The position numbers and the translations under genes are program-made. From positions 1-17,790 of the forward strand of contig JAHKLG010000015.1 in assembly GCA_029856625.1 (NCBI GenBank): 17,790 bases of DNA, read 5' to 3'. This DNA comes from Candidatus Njordarchaeota archaeon. GTDB lineage: Archaea; Asgardarchaeota; Njordarchaeia; Njordarchaeales; Njordarchaeaceae. Positions 1-7,142 of this stretch are shown here, piece after piece (the first letter of the stretch is position 1; each line of letters begins with the position of its first letter). The notes under the pieces were generated by a model that did not search any database, had not been told where the DNA came from, and saw nothing but the letters and a program-made list of their open reading frames with translations.

Positions 1-42
1 TAAATAGTATTTCTCAGCATTTAAAAAAGTAACGGATGTAAG

Positions 43-52
43 ATATATAAAA
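43..52 (+). promoter_or_regulatory. TATA box of the TFB gene
   Basis: ATATATAAAA lies about 25-28 bases upstream of the ATG at 75, so transcription could begin at or just before that ATG and give a nearly leaderless mRNA. A second A/T block, ATTTAAAAAA at 19-28, would instead give a leader of about 25 nt that includes GGGGTGGG. The sequence alone does not decide between them. Confidence 0.45.
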
Positions 53-74
53 CTATCGAATTGGGGTGGGATGT

Positions 75-950
75 ATGGAAGATGATAACGAAGAGGAAAA
101 AGACAATACATACTATGGTAAGCCATTAAAATGTCCATATTGTGGGTCAGAGGAAATTGAACCAATCGGAGATACTTATGTCTGCATGCGCTGTGGAAGC
201 GTATTAGAAGAAGAAATAATTGATTTGAGACCTGAAAGGCGGGAGTTCTCTCCAGAAAATTCTCTAATGAGACGCTTCTTACCAACTTCTCCTCTTACAA
301 ACATTCAGCCCGTTAAGCTGTACATTCAGGGAGATAAGAGTATTACAAGAGTAATGCCGAAAGATGCTAGAACTAGAAATACCCTATATGCCATGTCAAT
401 TCTAAATGAGATAGCTTCGAGACTGCATCTCCCACGAACCACCAAAGATACTGTCATGGAGTACTTCCGAAGACTAAGCATGAAGAGAGCAATAAGAAGA
501 GAGCGCGTTCCAGCAATTGTAGCTGCATTAGTTTACCTAGCGAGTAGAATAACTGGTGTACCAAGACATCTAGATAGAATTGCTAAGGTCAGTGGTGTGA
601 AGAAGAAGGATATCTCAAAAGCCTATAAGATGATAAGATCCGAGCTTAAGCTTACGGTTCCTATACCCGATGCTGAAAAATTTGTAATATCATTTGGTAG
701 AGAACTCGGATTGAGCGGAGAAACAATTAGTAAGGCGATAGAGATTATAAGGGAGGCCAAGAAAAAAGGAGTTTCCATCGGAAGAGACCCAGCTGGTATT
801 GCCGCCGCAGCTTTATATATAGCTTGTAGATTGATGGGAGAGAAGAAGACACAGAAAAAGGTAGCGGAAATCGCTGGAGTTACTGAAGTTACTGTGAGGA
901 ATAGGTATCGAGAAATAATAAAACTGCTAAACCTAGATATTAGCGGATAG
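75..950 (+). CDS. tfb: Transcription initiation factor B (TFB), divergent paralogue
   Basis: Archaeal TFIIB homologue that bridges TBP/TATA DNA and RNA polymerase. The N-terminal zinc ribbon has Cys 20, 23, 37 and 40 (CPYCG and CMRCG). Two cyclin-like repeats follow, at about 95-190 and 195-285. The second ends in a helix-turn-helix, VAEIAGVTEVTVRNRYREI, that should read the BRE. The B-reader/linker between ribbon and core is only loosely recognisable: SPLTN, GDKSITRV and KDARTRN stand where the family usually has a well-conserved block. This suggests a secondary TFB rather than the main one. I chose ATG 75 (291 aa). A GTG at 66 would add three residues but lies inside the G-rich run that could serve as the ribosome binding site. 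The gene is convergent with the next one, and their 3' ends overlap by 11 bp. Confidence 0.93.
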   Translation: MEDDNEEEKDNTYYGKPLKCPYCGSEEIEPIGDTYVCMRCGSVLEEEIIDLRPERREFSPENSLMRRFLPTSPLTNIQPVKLYIQGDKSITRVMPKDARTRNTLYAMSILNEIASRLHLPRTTKDTVMEYFRRLSMKRAIRRERVPAIVAALVYLASRITGVPRHLDRIAKVSGVKKKDISKAYKMIRSELKLTVPIPDAEKFVISFGRELGLSGETISKAIEIIREAKKKGVSIGRDPAGIAAAALYIACRLMGEKKTQKKVAEIAGVTEVTVRNRYREIIKLLNLDISG

Positions 951-1902
951 GAGCAAGTACTGCAAAAATAACGTCAACATCTTGTATTTTCAAAATAGCA
1001 TCCTTATCTAATTCAAACCAGAGAAGATCCTTAACGCGAAGATCACGAGCTAAGCACCTAGCAAGCTCGAATCCATGTCTTTTAGCTAAACTAACTTCTT
1101 TATCAAACCGCAAGAAAATTTTTAACTTCTGATCACAAGCCCCAATTAACTTTCTTTCATTACCCATTTCCGAAAAGAATAAAGAGATGTTAGCAGGATA
1201 ACTCTTAATGAATGATGATTGCCCCTCTATGAACTCAACTTTTTCTATTACATTGCTAATTTTTATCAGATGGGAATCCACCCTAAAGAGATGAATTAGA
1301 CTACCTTTTAACCGTTGGATAATCACCCTATGAAATTTAACTCTCTCAAAAATCTTGCTGAGAACTATAGGAGATGGTATCGAACGAATTAGCATTAAAG
1401 GTTCATTATTTACTAGAAGGAAAAAAGATCCTCTAAAAGCTCCTTCTTCTATAATAACATATAGTTCTACGCCATCAAGTGATAATTTTCGCAACTTACC
1501 TAAAGATTTCATCCATTCCTTAATATTACCAGTCTTTTTTACCTTGTACTCTATATGCCTCAGTATCTCTGATGCATAGCGATGCAATGCGAATTCATCA
1601 TATATAGCGGGGAGATATACTGGATAATCATAGAGCTCTATTCCCAAATCACCCTCGATAAAACCGTGAAAACCTCTCTTTAATAGGTATTTTCCAGTCT
1701 TGCTATTCCTGATCGCTACAATTTTATAAAAGGGATAAAAATTTCCTCGGTATTTGAAACCATCCTTCTGAGGAGTTAAGTAGGTGAATGGAACACATCT
1801 CAATTTACCAGAATCAATGAAGATCACTTCAAAATCTGCGGGGTCAATGTTTCTATCATAGAGTATTTTGTTAAAAACCTCGAGAATAGTCCCCTTTTTC
1901 AA
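940..1902 (-). CDS. MJ1316/DUF504 RNA-end recognition domain fused to an unknown C-terminal domain
   Basis: Residues 3-68 match the MJ1316 (DUF504) family, described as an RNA cyclic-group end recognition domain and linked by context to RNA repair enzymes such as LigT-type phosphodiesterases. Diagnostic pieces are ILEVFNKILYDRNIDPADFE, then a hydrophobic strand, VPF, and FYPFYKIVAIR. Stand-alone MJ1316 proteins are only about 80-100 residues, but this one has 320. The extra 240 residues are mixed alpha/beta with no motif I recognise and no membrane segment. The start is TTG at 1902, with GGTG about 8 bases upstream. A box C/D sRNA on the same strand ends 18 bases upstream of this start codon, so it probably shares the leader. 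The role is inferred to be in RNA end processing; the C-terminal part is unassigned. Confidence 0.75.
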   Translation of the reverse strand: MKKGTILEVFNKILYDRNIDPADFEVIFIDSGKLRCVPFTYLTPQKDGFKYRGNFYPFYKIVAIRNSKTGKYLLKRGFHGFIEGDLGIELYDYPVYLPAIYDEFALHRYASEILRHIEYKVKKTGNIKEWMKSLGKLRKLSLDGVELYVIIEEGAFRGSFFLLVNNEPLMLIRSIPSPIVLSKIFERVKFHRVIIQRLKGSLIHLFRVDSHLIKISNVIEKVEFIEGQSSFIKSYPANISLFFSEMGNERKLIGACDQKLKIFLRFDKEVSLAKRHGFELARCLARDLRVKDLLWFELDKDAILKIQDVDVIFAVLAPIR

Positions 1903-1920
1903 ATCAAAGCACCATAGTGA

Positions 1921-1979
1921 TCAGACTCGGCCGCTTTCATCATAGTAAACCGACTTCAGAGAGGGGCTTGAGTCATCAT
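1921..1979 (-). ncRNA. Box C/D guide sRNA 1
   Basis: Read on the minus strand: C box ATGATGA (1979-1973), 13-nt guide CTCAAGCCCCTCT, D' box CTGA (1959-1956), 12-nt spacer, C' box ATGATGA (1943-1937), 12-nt guide AAGCGGCCGAGT, D box CTGA (1924-1921). All four boxes are exact consensus, and both guide spacers fit archaeal geometry. Such RNAs bind L7Ae, Nop5 and fibrillarin and direct 2'-O-methylation of the target base paired five positions from D/D'. Predicted target strings are ACTCGGCCGCTT (fifth base G) and AGAGGGGCTTGAG (fifth base G); I could not assign them to an RNA. It lies directly upstream of the MJ1316-domain gene on the same strand. Confidence 0.88.
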
Positions 1980-2099
1980 TAGCGATTTTTTACATCTGAA
2001 TTATCGTCATCAACGATTATTACATTCTACTGTACCAACACTAATTTTATGAACTTTTTTTCTATGAATAATCCAGAAAAGTCCCGAAGGGTAATTAGT

Positions 2100-2240
2100 A
2101 TGCAAGAGAGAAAAGAGGAGCATCTAAACGAAATTTTAGAACGCTTGGAGGAGTTATCTGAGGAAATTATTGATCTAAGAGATAGAATAGAGAGCTTAGA
2201 AGAACGCGTAGAAAGACTCGAAAAAGCCCTTTCAAAATGA
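2100..2240 (+). CDS. Small coiled-coil protein
   Basis: The first Met at 2049 would give 63 aa. I prefer the ATG at 2100 (46 aa): an A/T box at 2043-2050 looks like a promoter, and the extra N-terminal residues do not belong to the heptad pattern. The protein is almost entirely one amphipathic helix rich in Glu, Leu and Arg, with leucine/isoleucine at heptad spacing (LNEILERLEEL, IIDLRDRIESLEERVERL). This predicts a parallel or antiparallel coiled-coil dimer. AAGGG (2086-2090) is a weak ribosome binding site. No family was recognised. The highly biased composition makes chance coding unlikely but not excluded. It is convergent with the Roadblock gene and separated from it by 52 T-rich bases. 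Confidence 0.55.
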   Translation: MQERKEEHLNEILERLEELSEEIIDLRDRIESLEERVERLEKALSK

Positions 2241-2256
2241 TCATGTATATCAATTA

Positions 2257-2281
2257 ATAATTTTTATTTACTTAGTTTATT
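2257..2281. terminator. T-rich stretch between convergent genes
   Basis: The 52-bp gap between the coiled-coil gene and the Roadblock gene contains AATTTTTATTT at 2261-2271 and further T runs. Archaeal termination needs only a T-rich tract, so this is a reasonable terminator for the plus-strand gene. No stable hairpin accompanies it. Confidence 0.3.
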
Positions 2282-2292
2282 GAATTAGAGAA

Positions 2293-2739
2293 TCATCGTG
2301 ATTCAATTGCTTTAACTATTTTATCTGCAGCTAATTTTAGATCCCTTAGAATCAGTCCTAACTTCGCATTCTCTTTTGTTAATACTGCTAATATATGATC
2401 TTCTCCAGCAAGTCTTAAGACTGCGTATCCGGTATCTGTATAGATTATTACGTGATCTACATGTCCCTGATTAAGATCCAGAGAACTTCTTTCAGAAGTT
2501 CCGAATATTACAGTAATAGCTGCTGCTAAAAGACTCTCCTCTTCTTGGATCTTTTCGTTTTTAGGGTAACTAGCCACGGGCAATCCTTCAATTGTAGCTA
2601 CTATAGCTAGTTCTATTGAGGGATTTTCTTGAATCAAACTCTCAAGAATTTTCTCTATTTCTCCAACGATTTTTGCCTCTTTACGGGCTTCTGATAACAT
2701 TGCTAGGAATTCTTCTCTCGAAGCTAGCTCTTCACCCAT
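2293..2739 (-). CDS. Roadblock/LC7 domain protein
   Basis: This 148-aa protein has the Roadblock/LC7 (MglB-like) fold pattern: a helix, then strand ELAIVATIEGLPVASY, helix EESLLAAAITVIFGTSE, strands HVDHVIIYTDTGYAVLRL and DHILAVLTK, and a final helix AKLGLILRDLKLAADKI. An extra charged N-terminal helix covers residues 1-28. Family members dimerise and regulate or scaffold small Ras-like GTPases; bacterial MglB acts on MglA. No Ras-like GTPase lies in the window. The neighbouring GTPase is of the circularly permuted ribosome-assembly type and is not an expected partner. The ATG at 2739 lacks a strong Shine-Dalgarno, and A/T-rich DNA at 2760-2785 may hold the promoter. A 6-bp inverted repeat (GAATCA...TGATTC, 2289-2303) spans the stop codon. 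Confidence 0.85.
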   Translation of the reverse strand: MGEELASREEFLAMLSEARKEAKIVGEIEKILESLIQENPSIELAIVATIEGLPVASYPKNEKIQEEESLLAAAITVIFGTSERSSLDLNQGHVDHVIIYTDTGYAVLRLAGEDHILAVLTKENAKLGLILRDLKLAADKIVKAIESR

Positions 2740-2951
2740 ATTTTTCGCCCATTCTGCTTACATCAATTAATTATGTTAATAATAACTCACTGAAACGATG
2801 CTTTAAAAGCATGTTCTACTTTAAAGATTTGAAATTTGGTTAATAAAAATTATTGTCCCGCATAAGTTGTGTCTTTTTGCCCCCTAATTATAAACCATAG
2901 CTATTATCAATAAGCTTGTTAAAGAAATCTATACGATAAAGGGTCGTCTAC

Positions 2952-3749
2952 ATGAACAAAAATTCTGGAAAGAAATACGTATCGCTAACTCGGGGAGCTT
3001 GGAAAAAATTCTGGCGCGCTGTAAAGGAAGCAGATATTGTACTAGAGGTTCTGGATTCACGAGATCCTCAAGCCTTTAGAATGCCTTCTATTGAGAAAAG
3101 ACTGACAGAACTCGGAAAAAAAGTCATATTAGTTATAAATAAGGCCGATTTAGTTCCCAGAGAAGTATTAGAGGCATGGAAAAAAGCCCTCGAAAAAGAA
3201 TACCCCACCATTTATATAAGCGCTAAATATCGACTTGGAACAGGTAAACTTCGAAAGTTAATCTATAAAGTGGCTCAAAAGAAAAATGATATAATAAAGG
3301 TTGCAGTGATAGGATACCCAAATGTTGGCAAATCCTCAATCATAAATATTCTAAAAGGTTCTCATAGCGCTCCCACAGGGGCCAAACCTGGGTTAACTCG
3401 TCATATCCAGATTATTCGGCGTGGCCGTTTAAGAGTATTGGATACTCCCGGAGTTTTTCCTTACGAAGACGCAGAAACTTTAGTGTATAAGGGAGCAATA
3501 CGTGTGGAGACTTTGGATGATCCAGTAGCTCATGCTGTGGAATTAATTGAAAAGCTTAAGAAAATTAAGCCAGATGTCCTACAACAAACTTATGGAATAG
3601 ACGATCCAGATCCAATGAAATTTCTTGAAAAGTTAGCTCTCAAGAGAGGAAAATTGTTGAAAGGTGGAACGCCGGATATAAAAGAAGCGGCTCGAATAGT
3701 TCTTCGAGATTGGCAACTGGGTAAAATAGTAATTTACAAACTTAGGTGA
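2952..3749 (+). CDS. Circularly permuted ribosome-assembly GTPase (YlqF/RbgA-like)
   Basis: The order of the G motifs is permuted. The DSRDP hallmark (35-39) is followed by G4 NKAD (63-66), G5 SAK (90-92), G1 Walker A GYPNVGKSS (121-129), G2 Thr (about 149) and G3 DTPG (164-167). This order defines the YlqF/RbgA/NOG2 group of GTPases that act in late large-subunit ribosome assembly. The length of 265 aa is normal. The C-terminal part (about 185-265) matches the helical domain that contacts rRNA in relatives, ending in a basic tail. The start is ATG 2952; only a weak GGGT lies upstream. TATA-like AATTATAAAC occurs at 2885-2894. The methyltransferase gene begins 27 bases downstream and is probably cotranscribed. 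Confidence 0.9.
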   Translation: MNKNSGKKYVSLTRGAWKKFWRAVKEADIVLEVLDSRDPQAFRMPSIEKRLTELGKKVILVINKADLVPREVLEAWKKALEKEYPTIYISAKYRLGTGKLRKLIYKVAQKKNDIIKVAVIGYPNVGKSSIINILKGSHSAPTGAKPGLTRHIQIIRRGRLRVLDTPGVFPYEDAETLVYKGAIRVETLDDPVAHAVELIEKLKKIKPDVLQQTYGIDDPDPMKFLEKLALKRGKLLKGGTPDIKEAARIVLRDWQLGKIVIYKLR

Positions 3750-3776
3750 TCCAGACGAAGGAGTTAGGGAGGAGAG

Positions 3777-4778
3777 ATGAAGAATTGGTTACTTGAATTT
3801 TTAGACTGTTCATTCACTCGGATAAGAGTATCTCGTTACTCTCGAGACTCTAATGAAATTTTTTCTGGAATAATTTTCTGTGATACTAGAGAATACTTTA
3901 TCAGAAGAGGCATACCAATACTTCTTAATCCAAAAAAGAGGAGAAAACTCTCTAAGCTTCGAGGACTGTACGAAGCTCTACCAGCAGCACCATGGAAAGC
4001 GATCGAGAATTCCTGGGTAAAACATATGAGATTAATTCATTTTCTCTTGTTGCAAGAGGCTGTTAAAATGGTTAAAGATAAGAGAAGAGAGATCAATGCT
4101 TTAGCATTAGGATGTGGATGGGGATGGGAAGTATGGGCTTTATCTAAACTCTTGGGATCACAGTATGAAGCAAAGATTATAGGAATAGACATTGCTTCAA
4201 AACCGCTTAAGCTTGCTAGGAAAATATTAGCTAAATCAGACATGGAGAATATTGAATTTTGCGTGGCAGCGGCTGAAGAACTACCTTTTAAATCAGATAG
4301 CTTTCACGTAGTGTTAGGCATTTTTGGCAGTCTAGACCATTCTGAAGAATATCCTAAAATATTTTTAGAAGTTTCTCGTGTTTTAAAGAGGGATGGTATA
4401 TTCGTATTTACGGTGCTTAACAGATTTTCACTTGATTGGCTTCTTAAAGTAGCTTTAAAGCCTAACCTCTTGTTAAAAACTATCAAAAAAATGAGAGAAC
4501 CGTTCACTAGGGTAACAATTCCCCTCCCAGATGGAGGATCAGTAAGGATTCCTACTCATTATTACACACCCTCGGAGGCATTTCGTTTACTCAAACTAGC
4601 AAAGTTAACTCCAATAAAAGTTCGGAGTATTTTCTCTCTTTTACCTATGAATTTTAAGAAGAAAAAATTCAGTGCGTTCCATAGAGTTCTTCACAAATTG
4701 GATTATTACGGTAGCTCTGCACCTCTCCTTAAATATGCTGGAAGATATTTAGGAATTATTGCTAAGAAATCGCTTTAA
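3777..4778 (+). CDS. Class I SAM-dependent methyltransferase with an eroded Trm112-like N-terminus
   Basis: Residues 105-215 form a Rossmann methyltransferase core: motif I ALALGCGWGWE (about 108-118), the acidic ribose-binding loop GIDIASKPLKLAR (136-148), motif II region AEELPFKSDSFHVVLG, and the Methyltransf_11-type segment FLEVSRVLKRDGIFVFTVLN. Residues 4-51 look like a Trm112/UPF0434-type leader, with LLEFLDC at the start and FIRRGIPILLNP at the end, but only two of the usual four zinc cysteines remain (C11, C35). The C-terminal 100 residues are unassigned. The substrate cannot be told. A strong Shine-Dalgarno GGGAGG at 3767-3772 fixes the ATG at 3777. The 3' end overlaps the convergent inositol-phosphate-synthase-like gene by 30 bp. 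Confidence 0.85.
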   Translation: MKNWLLEFLDCSFTRIRVSRYSRDSNEIFSGIIFCDTREYFIRRGIPILLNPKKRRKLSKLRGLYEALPAAPWKAIENSWVKHMRLIHFLLLQEAVKMVKDKRREINALALGCGWGWEVWALSKLLGSQYEAKIIGIDIASKPLKLARKILAKSDMENIEFCVAAAEELPFKSDSFHVVLGIFGSLDHSEEYPKIFLEVSRVLKRDGIFVFTVLNRFSLDWLLKVALKPNLLLKTIKKMREPFTRVTIPLPDGGSVRIPTHYYTPSEAFRLLKLAKLTPIKVRSIFSLLPMNFKKKKFSAFHRVLHKLDYYGSSAPLLKYAGRYLGIIAKKSL

Positions 4779-5777
4779 AATACTAATCTTTTCCTCTAAG
4801 GGTATGTAACTCCATGCGCCTGGGTGGTAAAAATATACTGCTGCTAGGTCTTTAATAAGACCTCCTTTTCCCTTGTCTTTTAGAAGTGCAGTTACACGTA
4901 TTAAGTCGAGGAGGGATAATGCTCTCATAAAATTATTGAACCATCTAATGGAGAGAGTTATTTCAAACTCTTTACCGAGAAAAGGAAGCAAGTTTAACCA
5001 ATAAGAAGAAAAAACAATATTTTTCATTCCTCTCTTATGCGTTATGCCTAGTCCTACCTCCTTACAAATCTCTTTAAAGGCTAGTCGAAAAAGCTTATTT
5101 TCTAGTTCGTAAAGATATCTTGTTTCATCCCATCTTATCTCTTCCTCAATAAATGTCATTCCATATACGCTATCAACTTTTAATGGAAAAAGCTTTAGAG
5201 GAGCTATTATAGCTAATAAAAGATCCTTCTCGTCGATGTATCCTTTTAAGAGGTCCCCCATAATGGGTAATTTATTTGCTTTAAATTTATCGAGTAATCT
5301 CTTATATCTCGTTAGAAGGAATTTGCTTGCATTAATAAACCCAGCATTCATCTCTATTGCTAATTCAGCATACATTCGAGCTGTCTCTTCTGGAATACCC
5401 TTAGCGAAGAGAACAAGAACATCGATTTCGTGATGCTTTAAATTGTTTACGAATTCCTTATACAAAGAAACAATTCTCTTCTCCGTGACCCTATTTTCCT
5501 CTTTCTCCGATCTTAACGGGGGAATACCAGGTTTTATTTCAATTTTATTCCAATCTTCCTCATCATTAGTAAGGTTTCTAATCATTCTATTAACTTTACC
5601 TCCTTCGGCATCAATTATTAACACGACCTTTAAGGAGTTTATGCTATACGGTCCCACACTTTTTAATGGAAAAAAGCTGTTCAGCTTTTCCATGAAATTT
5701 TTCTTTCGAAGAAGAAAGAGAAAATCCTTAGCTATTTCGTTAAAACCAATTAGTCCCACTTTTACTAATTTAGACAT
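4749..5777 (-). CDS. Myo-inositol-1-phosphate synthase-like protein, probably non-catalytic
   Basis: The 342-aa protein follows the MIPS (INO1, mycobacterial/archaeal type) layout end to end. It has a Rossmann start VGLIGFNEIAKDF, then the IDVLVLFAKGIPEETARMYA block, GFINASKF (family: AFVNxxPxF), and LPIMGDLLKGY (family: PIxGDDIKSQ). A C-terminal helix with the LLDLIRVTALLKDKGKGG pattern and a conserved YHPGAW tail follow. Catalytic blocks are largely lost: only G174, D175 and K178 of GDDIKSQ remain, the GGNxDF signature is replaced by YGMTFIEEE, and the SKK stretch is absent. I infer loss or change of activity. The start ATG is preceded by AGAGGGAG. It lies 77 bases downstream of the FG-GAP gene on the same strand and may be cotranscribed with it. 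Confidence 0.72.
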   Translation of the reverse strand: MSKLVKVGLIGFNEIAKDFLFLLRKKNFMEKLNSFFPLKSVGPYSINSLKVVLIIDAEGGKVNRMIRNLTNDEEDWNKIEIKPGIPPLRSEKEENRVTEKRIVSLYKEFVNNLKHHEIDVLVLFAKGIPEETARMYAELAIEMNAGFINASKFLLTRYKRLLDKFKANKLPIMGDLLKGYIDEKDLLLAIIAPLKLFPLKVDSVYGMTFIEEEIRWDETRYLYELENKLFRLAFKEICKEVGLGITHKRGMKNIVFSSYWLNLLPFLGKEFEITLSIRWFNNFMRALSLLDLIRVTALLKDKGKGGLIKDLAAVYFYHPGAWSYIPLEEKISILKRFLSNNS

Positions 5778-5854
5778 GTCTAAAAGCTCCCTCTAAGACA
5801 TATTGATTTTTTCTTTTGGAAGGAAGAAAAATAGTGAAAGATCGTTAAAGACAT

Positions 5855-6940
5855 CTAGGGACTTACATACCTTAATGCTATCACCCCAATACCTCGTACT
5901 CCAACTAGTATCTCATTTAAACCATCATTATTAATATCGTATACTATTGGAGGATATACACTTGAACCTGGATATCTAAGGGATCCTAGAAGTCTAAGTT
6001 GATCGTCTTCATACTTAAGAACCACTAGCGAACCATTAGCCGCCCCGATAATTATCTCTGGTTTGTTATCTCCATCAATATCTCCAATCGCTGGTCTATC
6101 CCCAGCAATACCTCTATAGCTCGCGAGAACTTCTCCGGATGGAAGTTTAAGTATATATGTGCTATTGGGAGTCACTCCAACAACCGCTTCAAATTTTCCA
6201 TCCCCATCGATATCGCTAATACTTGGGGTAAACACAGGATTTCTGAAGTTTTTCTCTAAAAGTTTCTCAGTCCCCTTTAATACTCTTAAGAAACCATCTC
6301 CTGATGCAAAAATAATCTCTGGAACTTTATCCCCATCAATATCAGAAAGAACGGGTTCCCAAACTCCCTTACTAAATTCTAATCGAGATAGCTCATTCTC
6401 ACCTTTGAAAATTCTTAGCGTACCATCAGCGCTTCCTGCAATTATCTCGTTTTCACCATCACCATTTATGTCTCCTACCGCTGGTTGATAGACCCAATCA
6501 TTGAAGCGAACATGCCAGAGTTCTTTTCCATTCTTTATTACTCTTAAGGTATGATCTTTGGATCCTGCAATTATCTCGTTTTCCCCATCGCCATTTACGT
6601 CTTCAATGACTGGTGGTTCAACTATTGCTCTAAATCTAGTAAAGCGCCACAGTAGCTCATTATTACGGAAAGTTATTAAGGAACCATCAAAGGTAGCGAC
6701 GACGACTTCGTTCTGACCATCATCATCAATGTCTTTAATTATTGGTGTTCTAAGAGACTGCTCAGATGCTTTTGTGCTCCATAACTCTTGCCCCTCTAAA
6801 CTAAGGTAGTACAAAAATCCATTTCGTCCACCTACAACTATTTCCAGCACACCATTATTATCCACATCTCCAATATTTGGAGAAAAGGCTCCACCGTCAA
6901 TTGTGAATCTCCAGAGCTCTGTTAATATTCGCGAAGACAT
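5855..6940 (-). CDS. Cytoplasmic FG-GAP/VCBS beta-propeller protein with eight repeats
   Basis: The 361-aa protein is built entirely of eight repeats of 43-48 residues. Each carries an Asp-rich calcium-loop motif of the DxDxDG type, beginning at residues 25, 70, 114, 157, 200, 243, 287 and 335 (for example DVNGDGENE and DIDGDGKFE), followed by a strand ending in A/V-G and then D/NG-L. This is the integrin-alpha-type FG-GAP propeller. There is no signal peptide, membrane segment or other domain, so it should be intracellular; most family members are exported or surface proteins. Loop 5 (DIDGDK) and loop 7 (DIDGDN) deviate. The start is well supported: GGAGGTGG (6949-6956) stands about 8 bases before the ATG. 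It is divergent from the actin-like gene with 202 bp between them. Function is unknown; the fold suggests a protein-binding platform. Confidence 0.85.
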   Translation of the reverse strand: MSSRILTELWRFTIDGGAFSPNIGDVDNNGVLEIVVGGRNGFLYYLSLEGQELWSTKASEQSLRTPIIKDIDDDGQNEVVVATFDGSLITFRNNELLWRFTRFRAIVEPPVIEDVNGDGENEIIAGSKDHTLRVIKNGKELWHVRFNDWVYQPAVGDINGDGENEIIAGSADGTLRIFKGENELSRLEFSKGVWEPVLSDIDGDKVPEIIFASGDGFLRVLKGTEKLLEKNFRNPVFTPSISDIDGDGKFEAVVGVTPNSTYILKLPSGEVLASYRGIAGDRPAIGDIDGDNKPEIIIGAANGSLVVLKYEDDQLRLLGSLRYPGSSVYPPIVYDINNDGLNEILVGVRGIGVIALRYVSP

Positions 6941-7090
6941 ATATCATCCACCTCCTCTAAATGAAAGCTTAGCCAGTAATTAGACCCTTCACATCATACA
7001 GTTTTAAGATAGTCTCTGCGGAATTACGTCTAAAAAATAACCTTCTTTACTAAGAACTCTAGAGATAGTCACTACATTAATATTAGTTAT

Positions 7091-7110
7091 GAAAAAAGAG
7101 TTTAAATTTT
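7091..7110 (+). promoter_or_regulatory. BRE/TATA of the actin-like gene
   Basis: The purine run GAAAAAAGAG (7091-7100) followed by TTTAAATTTT (7101-7110) has the look of an archaeal BRE plus TATA box. Initiation would fall near 7130, close to the AAAGGTG ribosome binding site (7128-7134) before the ATG at 7143. An upstream A/T block (TTAATATTA, about 7078-7086) is an alternative that would give a longer leader. Confidence 0.5.
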
Positions 7111-7142
7111 AGTTATTCAGTCTGTCGAAAGGTGTCTTAAAA

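Noticed and set aside
2616..2843. Plus-strand open frame of 75 codons across the Roadblock gene start
   Set aside because: It is antisense to a recognised domain, has no ribosome binding site and its composition follows from the other strand.
2739..3749. Roadblock protein plus GTPase as an MglB/MglA-like polarity pair
   Set aside because: The GTPase has the permuted G4-G5-G1-G2-G3 order of ribosome-assembly factors, so it is not a Ras/MglA-type partner; the genes are also divergent.
5443..5796. Plus-strand open frame of 117 codons
   Set aside because: It is the shadow of the inositol-phosphate-synthase-like gene, which aligns to a known family along its length.
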